Below are positions 56,774 through 64,000 of a stretch of 64,000 nucleotides of DNA, piece by piece (positions within the stretch are counted from its first letter, which is position 1; the number at the start of each line of letters is the position of its first letter). Below the pieces are notes generated by a model. The model saw only the letters and a list, made by a program, of their open reading frames with translations. It searched no databases and was not told the DNA's origin. The translations under genes and the position numbers were made by a program. Source of the stretch: an uncultured Prevotella sp. (GTDB lineage: Bacteria; Bacteroidota; Bacteroidia; Bacteroidales; Bacteroidaceae); NCBI GenBank assembly GCA_927910885.1, contig CAKMOD010000072.1, forward strand, positions 1 through 64,000, read 5' to 3'.

Positions 56774-56825
56774 CCTATATAACTAATTTCATTTCATTCT
56801 TAACAAGCGTTCTGATATATAAATT

Positions 56826-59702
56826 ATGAATACATTTCTCGAACACGTTGCAGCTGATTTGTTGAAGAAATATGGTAATGACATGGCGCATATAGCCGTT
56901 GTCTTTCCTAATAAGCGTGCTGCCCTATTTTTGAATCAAGCATTAGCTCGATTGGCTGATGGTCCCGTATGGAGTCCAGCATATATTACTATCTCTGACT
57001 TCTTTCGTCAACATTCAGGACTAACAATTGCAGATCCTATTAAAAGTATTTGTGACCTCTATAAGAGTTATGTTGAGGTTACAGGCAATACGAATGAAAC
57101 TTTAGACCATTTCTATGGATGGGGACAACTGCTCTTAGCCGATTTCGATGATATCGATAAAAATATGGCGGATGCCGAGATGGTGTTCTCTAATATTAGT
57201 AACCTTAAAGAGTTAGATGATATTAGCTATCTTAGCGATGAACAGAAGGCTGAGTTACGCCGTTTCTTCGCTAATTTCGACGATAATCCAGAGGGTCTTA
57301 GAGAACGTTTTATAACCCTTTGGGCTAAGTTGAATGATATATATAATGATTTTAGGCAAAGGCTTAGAGGTCAAAAGTTTGCATACGAGGGTATGCTTTA
57401 TCGTGATGTGGTAGAGAATGTGAAGATAGAAGTACAATATGAACATTATATTTTTGTCGGTTTCAACGTACTTCAGAAGGTTGAGCAGCTTCTTTTTAAA
57501 CGCTTTTTAAAGGAAGAAAAGGCAAGTTTCTATTGGGATTATGATCGATATTACATGAAGTCAACGAATGAGGCAGGTAACTATATTCGTCGTTGGCTTG
57601 ATAAATTCCCCAATACCTTACCTAATGATAACGATGAATTGTATGATAATTTAGGTAAAGAGAAGGAAATAAATATTATCTCTGCCCCTACTGAGAACTT
57701 ACAAGCACGTTATATCACCGAGTGGTTACGAGAGAATGAAAGATATAAAGATGGTAAGCGTACAGCAATTGTTCTTTGTGATGAACATCTGTTGCAGACC
57801 GTTATTCATTGTATACCTGATGAAGTCGATACTCTGAATGTCACAACGGGTTATCCGTTACAACAAACCCCGATAGCATCGATGGTTACGCAGCTTTGGG
57901 CATTACAGACAGAAGGTTATTCTGTGCAAGAGCAGAGTTATAGACTTCATTATGTAAACAGAGTGTTACGTCACCCTTATGGAAAGTATTTAACACCTAA
58001 AGTTGCCGAAATCATCGAACGATTGAATAGTGAACGGCAGTTTTATGTGAAGCCAAAAGAAGGCTCAATCTTTGAATACCATCCAAGTGATAAGCAGAAC
58101 CTACAAGCATTAGTTAGTTGGTTAGCAGAAACTATCCGTTTCATCGGCATGAATGGTGCAGACGATAAAGACCCACTCTTTGAAGAGTCTATTTTCCGTA
58201 TGTACACCTTGCTCATACGTTTGTCTGAGCTGATGACAAATGGTGATTTGGATGCTGATAAGATAATTTTTCGTCGACTTTTAACACAGCTTATTGCCGC
58301 TACAAGTATTCCTTTCCATGGTGAGCCAGCACGTGGTGTACAAGTGATGGGCGTTCTTGAAACGCGTAATCTCGATTTTGATCATGTACTTGTGCTCTCT
58401 TGTAACGAAGGAAATATGCCAAAAGGAATAGATGATGCATCATTTATACCTCATCTTATACGTAAGGCATACGAGTTAACTACAATTGATAATAAGATTT
58501 CTATCTATAGCTACTATTTCCATAGTATGATTCAGCGGGCAAAGGATGTTACTTTCCTTTATAATAACTCCACACAAGGTAGTCATACCGGAGAGATGAG
58601 TCGTTTCATTTTACAGTTGATGGTAGAATGGAATCACCCAATTCATCGACTAACTTTGCAAGCAGGACAAGAACCAATGCGCTGTGAGGCCGAAGAGGTT
58701 GAAAAGAATGAAGCTGTATTGAAAAGACTCGATGAAATCAGTTATTTCTCACCAACTGCTATTAATACATATATAACTTGTCCACTAAAGTATTACTTTA
58801 AATATATTGCTGGTATAAATGAACTCGATGAAATCGATGTTGATGATGTTGATAATCGAATGTTTGGTAATATCTTTCATACTGCAGCACAGCTCATGTA
58901 TGAAAAGTTATTGCCAAGAGAAGTCATTACTACCAAGAATATAGATTACTTGTTGAAGACAGGAAAGAGCACACAGTCTCTCACATCAGGCAATGCAGAA
59001 CTTACATTGGATGATATAGTCGACGAGGCATTTGCTACTGAACTTTTTCATCAACAACGAGGAGTAAGGAAACATCCAAAGCTTAATGGACTGCAACTCA
59101 TTAATCGTGAAGTAATCATAAAGTATCTTCATCAATTATTGCGAATTGATCGGCGTTCTGCCCCATTACGTGTGATTGGGCATGAGTTTCCTGTTAAACG
59201 CTCATTGACAATTAATGTGAATGGATTAGAGAAGCAAATAGAAACGGGTGGACGTATTGATCGTTTGGACGAGATACTTGTTGATGGTGATAATGCACGC
59301 TTGCGTGTTGTAGACTACAAAACTGGTGGTAAAGCTGCGGAGTCATTGAAAAGTGTTGATGAAATGTTTGACTCAAAGAATTTAAGTAAAAAGAGTGACT
59401 ACACAATGCAGGCGATGCTTTACAGTCTTATTGAAGCAAAGGACGACTCAGAGCACAATCCTAATCATCGTGCCGTTAGTCCTGCTTTGCTCTTTATTCA
59501 ACATGCAGGTAGTGATGACTATACTCCTGTACTGTCAATAGATAATGAGGAAGTTACGGATGTTACTGTATATGAAGAGGATTTTCTTAGAAATCTCACG
59601 GAGAAGCTCGAAGAAATACATAATCCTAATATAGCTTTTGCTCCAACAGATAATACTGATAGTTGTAAATACTGTCCTTATAAACAGATGTGTGGACGAT
59701 AA
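56826..59702 (+). CDS. addB: AddB-like PD-(D/E)xK nuclease with iron-sulfur staple
   Basis: 958 residues. An inactive helicase-like N-terminal half (AVVFPNKRAALFLNQALARL; EPARGVQVMGVLETRNLDFDHVLVLSCNEGNMP) is followed by a C-terminal nuclease: FSPTAINTYITCPLKYYFKYIAG, GNIFHTAAQ, TGGRIDRLDEI and LRVVDYKTGG. The Cys in ITCPLK and the C-terminal CKYCPYKQMC give the four cysteines of the AddB 4Fe-4S cluster. It follows addA by 52 bp. Its intactness next to a doubly shifted addA argues that the addA shifts may be sequence errors. Confidence 0.9.
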   Translation: MNTFLEHVAADLLKKYGNDMAHIAVVFPNKRAALFLNQALARLADGPVWSPAYITISDFFRQHSGLTIADPIKSICDLYKSYVEVTGNTNETLDHFYGWGQLLLADFDDIDKNMADAEMVFSNISNLKELDDISYLSDEQKAELRRFFANFDDNPEGLRERFITLWAKLNDIYNDFRQRLRGQKFAYEGMLYRDVVENVKIEVQYEHYIFVGFNVLQKVEQLLFKRFLKEEKASFYWDYDRYYMKSTNEAGNYIRRWLDKFPNTLPNDNDELYDNLGKEKEINIISAPTENLQARYITEWLRENERYKDGKRTAIVLCDEHLLQTVIHCIPDEVDTLNVTTGYPLQQTPIASMVTQLWALQTEGYSVQEQSYRLHYVNRVLRHPYGKYLTPKVAEIIERLNSERQFYVKPKEGSIFEYHPSDKQNLQALVSWLAETIRFIGMNGADDKDPLFEESIFRMYTLLIRLSELMTNGDLDADKIIFRRLLTQLIAATSIPFHGEPARGVQVMGVLETRNLDFDHVLVLSCNEGNMPKGIDDASFIPHLIRKAYELTTIDNKISIYSYYFHSMIQRAKDVTFLYNNSTQGSHTGEMSRFILQLMVEWNHPIHRLTLQAGQEPMRCEAEEVEKNEAVLKRLDEISYFSPTAINTYITCPLKYYFKYIAGINELDEIDVDDVDNRMFGNIFHTAAQLMYEKLLPREVITTKNIDYLLKTGKSTQSLTSGNAELTLDDIVDEAFATELFHQQRGVRKHPKLNGLQLINREVIIKYLHQLLRIDRRSAPLRVIGHEFPVKRSLTINVNGLEKQIETGGRIDRLDEILVDGDNARLRVVDYKTGGKAAESLKSVDEMFDSKNLSKKSDYTMQAMLYSLIEAKDDSEHNPNHRAVSPALLFIQHAGSDDYTPVLSIDNEEVTDVTVYEEDFLRNLTEKLEEIHNPNIAFAPTDNTDSCKYCPYKQMCGR

Positions 59703-59719
59703 TTACAGCTATAAAGATA

Positions 59720-59759
59720 ATAGGCGGTCATAAATGCGAATACATTTATGGCCGCCTAT
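59720..59759. terminator. Bidirectional hairpin between addB and uvrD
   Basis: ATAGGCGGTCATAAATG with CATTTATGGCCGCCTAT, one mismatch in 17. It fills the 73-bp convergent gap. Confidence 0.85.
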
Positions 59760-59775
59760 CGTATTTGTAATGTTC

Positions 59776-62331
59776 TTAACCAATAACCTTAAACTTAGCA
59801 AACTTCAGCAGTAGCTGTTTGGTTCCTGCATTACGGAACTCAACTGTTGCCTTAGCATTTTCTCCAGAGCCTTCAAGGTTTAATACCTTACCAATACCAA
59901 AGCGTTGATGTTCAATGGTCACACCAACACTGAGTCCAGCTACTGAGGCTGTCGATGAAACCGAGGATATTGAAGTACCCTCTGTAGATAATGTTCTACC
60001 GCCATTTGTCATTGCAGACGACAGCCTTTTAAAATTACCACCTTCTGTTATTAATCTACGTTTAGTACGCTCTGAGAATGGGTCAACAGCAGCTTCAGGA
60101 CGTTTACGCTCTGTTATCTTTGGCTTAGGATCAGCCCTAAACTGGCTTGCAACAGGATTAGAATTCTGCCATCTTGAGCCCATTTGATGATATTCTTGTC
60201 CCCAAGGTCTGCTACCAGTATATGCCTTGTTTGGCTCGTATTCACGGAAGTTATCTTCTGAGCGATTACGTCCCCAAGCGTTTCTTGAGCTATTGTCCTC
60301 GTCCCAAGGCATCTTACGTCGTTCACCTCCAAAAGCACTGTTTGCTTCATCTTCTACATGAATCAATGCAGGGTCGAAATCATTTAAGAAACGACTTGGG
60401 TTATCAACTTGCATTGATCCATAGCGAAAACGGTTCTTTGCATTCGTCAATATACAATGTCGTTCGGCACGTGTTATAGCCACATAGAGTAATCTTCTCT
60501 CTTCTTCTATCTCACGTTTTGAACTTACTGACATTGGACTTGGGAATATATTTTCCTCCAATCCAACGACAAACACTGTTGGGAATTCCAATCCCTTTGC
60601 TGCGTGAATTGTCATCAATGTCACTTTCGGGGTGTCATCGTCTTCCTTGTCAGCATCTGTGTATAACGCTATTTCCTGAAGGTAGTCAGTAAGATAGACA
60701 TTCTCTTCACGACCTTCTTCGCGTCCTGAATCAACAAAGCCCTGCATAGCCGACATAAACTCTTCCAAGTTCTCTCGACGAGCCAAGTCCTCTGGTTCAC
60801 TCCCTGAACGGATATCAGCACTTACCCCACTCTCTTCGATAATCTCCTTACCAAGCTCGTATGCATCCTTCAATGCTACATTCTTAATAAAGCCACTGAT
60901 AAGTGTTCTGAAAGCAAAAAGCTTTGTCATTGTCCCCTTGTTGACATCTAATCCATATTGTATAGGATTGAGGATAGTTTCCCATAGCGAAACGGAATTT
61001 CGTTGGGCACAATCAATAATCTTTTGAATGGTCGTGTTACCAATTCCACGTGTTGGATAATTGATGATACGTCGGAAGGCTTCTTCGTCATTAGGGTTAG
61101 AAACCAAGCGGAAATATGCGATGATATCTTTGATTTCCTTACGTTGATAGAACGAAAGTCCACCAATAATCTTGTAAGGAATACCTTGTTTGCGGAATTC
61201 ATCCTCGAAAGAACGACTCTGTGCATTCGTACGATAGAGAATGGCAAAGTTGCCATAATCACATTCATCATTGCGTTTGATACGCTTCAGTTCATTCGCA
61301 ACAACCATAGCCTCTTCCCTATCACTGTAGCAAGGTTTATAGAGAATCTTGTCTCCTTCGGCTTCTTTAGAAAATACATCCTTAGGAATCTGTCGTTCGT
61401 TGTGTTTCATCAACGAGTTAGCTGCCTGTACGATGAGCTGTGTTGAGCGGTAATTGCGCTCTAACTTAAAGAGTTTTGCATCTTCAAACTTATGTTTGAA
61501 GTCAAGAATATTGTCAATGTTTGCACCACGGAAAGAATAGATACTCTGATAGTCATCACCCACAACACAGATGCGACGATGTGTTTCTGCCAACTGTCTT
61601 ATGATACTTACCTGTGCATAGTTTGTGTCTTGATACTCGTCTACCAAGATATATTCAAACTGTTGTCCATACTTCTCTCTAATCTCTTTGTTATCACGGA
61701 AGAGCAAGAAGGTATAAAGCAGAATATCGTCAAAGTCCATTGCATTTGCCTGGCGACATCTTGCTTCGTATGCCTTGTAAATCATGTGGATTGCAGGCAT
61801 ACGTGCACTTCGGTCACGTTCAATGGCAGCACGGTCTTCTGCATATTCTGCAGCTGTGATAAGATGGTTCTTTGCCATTGAGATAAAGTTATGTACCGAA
61901 GCAGGCTTATACGTTTTCTCGTCAAGATCTAAGGCTTTTACAATACTCTTAATAAGTGAACGAGAATCATTTTCATCATAAATCGTGAAATTACTTCCAA
62001 AGCCGATTGCCTCCCCTTCACGACGTAGGATACGTGCGAAGATAGAATGGAAAGTACCCATATAAAGGTGTTGTGCATCTTTAGCAGTTGTTATCTGTGC
62101 GATACGTTCCTTCATCTCTCTTGCAGCTTTGTTTGTAAACGTAAGTGCAAGAATGTTCCATGGGGCTAAGCCTTTATTAAGTAGGTAAGCAATCTTATAG
62201 GTAAGCACACGTGTCTTACCCGAACCTGCACCAGCAATAACCAGTGACGGTCCTGTACAATACTCAACAGCCTCACGCTGGCTTTCGTTCAGTGCGGAGA
62301 GGATAGCCTCTTCCTTATCTTGATTTATCAT
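59776..62331 (-). CDS. UvrD/PcrA-type ATP-dependent DNA helicase
   Basis: SF1A 3'-5' helicase, 851 residues. Motif I AGAGSGKTRVLTYKIAYLL, Ia ALTFTNKAAREMKERI, II ILVDEYQDTN, III VVGDDYQSIYSFRGA, IV LERNYRST, V LMTIHAAKGLEF, VI LLYVAITRAERHC. About 200 C-terminal residues are low-complexity and end in a small domain (GVTIEHQRFGIGKVLNLEG... KQLLLKFAKFKVIG) typical of PcrA-type proteins, which binds RNA polymerase. It probably acts in nucleotide excision repair and in removal of recombinase. The gene is convergent with addB. Confidence 0.93.
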   Translation of the reverse strand: MINQDKEEAILSALNESQREAVEYCTGPSLVIAGAGSGKTRVLTYKIAYLLNKGLAPWNILALTFTNKAAREMKERIAQITTAKDAQHLYMGTFHSIFARILRREGEAIGFGSNFTIYDENDSRSLIKSIVKALDLDEKTYKPASVHNFISMAKNHLITAAEYAEDRAAIERDRSARMPAIHMIYKAYEARCRQANAMDFDDILLYTFLLFRDNKEIREKYGQQFEYILVDEYQDTNYAQVSIIRQLAETHRRICVVGDDYQSIYSFRGANIDNILDFKHKFEDAKLFKLERNYRSTQLIVQAANSLMKHNERQIPKDVFSKEAEGDKILYKPCYSDREEAMVVANELKRIKRNDECDYGNFAILYRTNAQSRSFEDEFRKQGIPYKIIGGLSFYQRKEIKDIIAYFRLVSNPNDEEAFRRIINYPTRGIGNTTIQKIIDCAQRNSVSLWETILNPIQYGLDVNKGTMTKLFAFRTLISGFIKNVALKDAYELGKEIIEESGVSADIRSGSEPEDLARRENLEEFMSAMQGFVDSGREEGREENVYLTDYLQEIALYTDADKEDDDTPKVTLMTIHAAKGLEFPTVFVVGLEENIFPSPMSVSSKREIEEERRLLYVAITRAERHCILTNAKNRFRYGSMQVDNPSRFLNDFDPALIHVEDEANSAFGGERRKMPWDEDNSSRNAWGRNRSEDNFREYEPNKAYTGSRPWGQEYHQMGSRWQNSNPVASQFRADPKPKITERKRPEAAVDPFSERTKRRLITEGGNFKRLSSAMTNGGRTLSTEGTSISSVSSTASVAGLSVGVTIEHQRFGIGKVLNLEGSGENAKATVEFRNAGTKQLLLKFAKFKVIG

Positions 62332-62388
62332 CTTATCTTCTTTGTTTTTGTCGAACAGAATAATTTAATAGTCTAATATACAGTTATT

Positions 62389-63078
62389 TTAATGCTCTTT
62401 TGGGAAGGCTGGCATAAAAGTCATCTGGTGTTCAATCTGTCCGATTCTTTTGCGCATATAAGGTCCAGGATTCTTTGAGGAGAAGCGGCGTGGATTAGGT
62501 AATGTCGCTGCTATGAGCGCACAATCTCTTCGGCTAAGTTGGCTGGCCTCCATACCGAAATTCTGTTCAGCACAAGCTTCAACACCATAGATTCCATCGC
62601 CCATCTCAATAGAGTTTAGATAAACCTCCATGATACGCTGTTTGCTCCATAGTGTTTCTATGAGGAAAGTGAAATAAACCTCTAATCCTTTTCTTATCCA
62701 CGAACGTCCCTGCCACAGAAAGACATTCTTTGCCGTTTGCTGAGAGATTGTAGAGCCACCACGTAGCTTCTTACCTTTCTTTAGGTGGTCTTCAGCTGCT
62801 TTCTCGATAGCCTGATAGTCAAAGCCATGATGCGTAAGGAAACGCTGATCTTCACTTGCCATTACTGCTACGGGCATTGACTTTGGCATTTTTTCTAATG
62901 GAATCCATTCATGGTATAGTTTCACAGACTCTCCTTTACCGATCTGTTCAAAACAACGGCTAATCATCAAAGGAGTAAAATATACAGGTATAAAGCGATA
63001 GACTACTACCGCCAATATTGTGGAGATGAAGGTTAGGGATAATACCCATCTTATCACTTTAAAAATCTTCTTGAACAT
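62389..63078 (-). CDS. mtgA: Monofunctional peptidoglycan glycosyltransferase
   Basis: GT51 enzyme that polymerises lipid II to glycan. 229 residues from the ATG at 63078. The TTG at 63102 is too close to the promoter element. One N-terminal membrane helix (about 8-30), then ASEDQRFLTHHGFD with catalytic Glu76, RGGSTISQQTAKNVFLWQGRSWIRK in two blocks, and EVYLNSIEMGDGIYGVEACAEQNFG. No transpeptidase domain. It lies 57 bp upstream of uvrD in the same direction, and its product complements the transpeptidase-only protein encoded at 35582. Confidence 0.94.
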   Translation of the reverse strand: MFKKIFKVIRWVLSLTFISTILAVVVYRFIPVYFTPLMISRCFEQIGKGESVKLYHEWIPLEKMPKSMPVAVMASEDQRFLTHHGFDYQAIEKAAEDHLKKGKKLRGGSTISQQTAKNVFLWQGRSWIRKGLEVYFTFLIETLWSKQRIMEVYLNSIEMGDGIYGVEACAEQNFGMEASQLSRRDCALIAATLPNPRRFSSKNPGPYMRKRIGQIEHQMTFMPAFPKEH

Positions 63079-63098
63079 AGTTAATGAGTTAATTATAT

Positions 63099-63107
63099 GC
63101 AAAGGTA
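63099..63107 (-). promoter_or_regulatory. -7 promoter element for mtgA
   Basis: Minus-strand TACCTTTGC, 21-29 bp upstream of the ATG at 63078; it decides that start over the TTG at 63102. Confidence 0.7.
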
Positions 63108-63328
63108 CTAAATCTTATTTGATAGCAAGCGGGATAAATGAGTTTTTTCCTCTGTACGATCAGTTTTAAAAATCTTATCAATAGCACAATCAAAGCAATC
63201 CTACTGCAGTCCTGTAAATATTCCCATAGAACTTAGGACTTAGTGAGTTGATTTGTATATATTATTATTTTTTACTCGTAATTTCTTGCTTTGTATATGG
63301 AGAAATGTAAACTATTTTCTTACCCTTC

Positions 63329-63438
63329 AAAATCAATATATGCTCTTTTAGCTTCTAAAAAGACGCCTAATAGGCTTCTAATAGATGCCCTTTTGAAGTG
63401 TTATTAACGCCCTTTTGAAGTCTAATTAAGCACCTTTA
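63329..63438 (-). repeat. Family A 22-bp array, copy 8
   Basis: Minus-strand units start at 63438, 63416, 63394, 63372 and 63350, each exactly 22 bp. Unit 1 AAAGGTGCTTAATTAG, unit 2 AAAAGGGCGTTAATAAC, unit 3 AAAAGGGCATCTATTAG, unit 4 TATTAGGCGTCTTTTTAG, unit 5 TAAAAGAGCATATATTG. The flank ends with TCAACAAGTTACAAAAC near 63450. The remainder of the 615-bp gap 63079-63693 holds the mtgA promoter, a hairpin at 63598 and no ORF. Confidence 0.9.
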
Positions 63439-63597
63439 CTTTTGTTGTTTTGTAACTTGTTGATTCATTGAGGGTTATATATATCTTTTTAATATGTGAT
63501 ATTTGTCTTTATTTGGGGACGTTTATTTGAATTTATGTAATATTTTTTCATGTCGTAAGCTATGGCTTTTAGAGTTGTAAATAAAAGAAAGGTCCCT

Positions 63598-63644
63598 CCG
63601 TTAAAGATATAGGCTTATAAGATAAGCATCTACACATTTAACGG
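63598..63644 (-). terminator. Terminator of htpG
   Basis: CCGTTAAA (63598-63605) pairs with TTTAACGG (63637-63644). The minus strand continues CTTTCTTTTAT. 50 bp past the stop. Confidence 0.65.
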
Positions 63645-63693
63645 AAAAACCCTTTAATTACTTTTGTATATAAGTAGGATAACTACTTTATAT

Positions 63694-64000
63694 TTACTTA
63701 ATCAAGCTGATAGAACGTTTGAGGAACTTATCGAGTGCTGCACCCTGAAGCATACCATTTTGTAGCAATGCCAAGTCGATGAGCTGATGAACAACATCAT
63801 TACCCTTAGCGTATGCTGCAACAATAGCTTTCTTCTTGTCCTGAAGTTCAGCAACAGTCTTCTGAGTATTCTGCATATCGTCCTTCTCTTCCTGTGTCAG
63901 TTCCTCTGCTTTCTTGCCATCTTGTGACTGATGCAAAGCAGCCAAACGTGCCTCCTGACCCTTCAGTTCGCTTGCTACAGGCTTTAATTCCTCTGCTGTG
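63694..64000 (-). CDS. htpG: Molecular chaperone HtpG (Hsp90), C-terminal part
   Basis: Partial: the frame is open to the right edge of the window, so only about the last 101 residues are visible. A charged helical segment (KKAEELTQEEKDDMQNTQKTV) is followed by VVHQLIDLALLQNGMLQGAALDKFLKRSISLIK, which resembles the C-terminal dimerisation end of Bacteroidota HtpG. The identification rests on this tail only; the ATPase domain lies outside the window. Confidence 0.7.
   Translation of the reverse strand, partial: TAEELKPVASELKGQEARLAALHQSQDGKKAEELTQEEKDDMQNTQKTVAELQDKKKAIVAAYAKGNDVVHQLIDLALLQNGMLQGAALDKFLKRSISLIK

Overview
The window reads as chromosomal DNA of an oral-type Prevotella or a close relative in the Bacteroidota. 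The coding content is AT-rich. Promoters carry the Bacteroidota -7 element (TAnnTTTGC), start sites mostly lack Shine-Dalgarno sequences, and typical Bacteroidota genes are present: DUF4301, a PCMD lipoprotein, a type IX secretion plug protein, Rho with a long disordered insertion, and the AddAB pair. I see no rRNA, tRNA, CRISPR array, prophage or transposase.

Layout. 1-577 is a near-perfect ~200-bp inverted repeat. 686-8962 (minus strand) is a histidine-to-glutamate pathway (hutI, hutH, hutU, fused ftcD/fchA) plus an SDR gene. 9201-11140 is an envelope pair: a PCMD lipoprotein (frameshifted) and a beta-barrel protein. 11737-16522 (minus) holds pyrF, a membrane protein, prfA, an HrgA-like putative nuclease and purM. 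17190-20499 holds kdsB divergent from a DUF2520 protein, kdsC, maf and rlmH. 20747-26704 holds a frameshifted HAD phosphatase, mltG, an RluA synthase, fabG, a TetR regulator and galE. 26880-28586 is a small acidic protein coupled to a frameshifted T9SS plug protein. 29060-35218 holds rho, DUF4301 and a RelA-type synthetase. 35582-37699 holds a transpeptidase and a GH25 lysozyme. 37864-47572 holds cysE, a THUMP RNA methyltransferase, DPP IV, purD, two membrane proteins and fhs. 47707-50600 holds small envelope proteins, a second GH25, an SLT-like protein and an SGNH hydrolase. 50982-63078 holds dnaB, ispE, addA (two frameshifts), addB, uvrD/pcrA and mtgA. The right edge holds the 3' end of htpG.

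The feature that known gene families do not explain is a set of interspersed noncoding arrays with a strict 22-bp period. Family A has eight five-unit arrays of about 110 bp, plus one isolated first unit. Units run in a fixed order, start with AAAAGG, and are preceded by a conserved flank. Family B has four arrays of about three units built on CAC-N5-GTG dyads. Every convergent gap over 150 bp and every same-strand gap over 300 bp carries one array; none of the divergent promoter gaps does.

Four genes are broken by five frameshifts. Four of the five can be repaired by one base in an A or T run, so sequencing error and real inactivation both have to be considered.

Metabolically, histidine degradation delivers one-carbon units to tetrahydrofolate through FtcD/FchA; Fhs and the purine genes purM and purD draw on the same pool. 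KdsB, KdsC, GalE, MltG, MtgA, the transpeptidase and the two GH25 enzymes serve the envelope.
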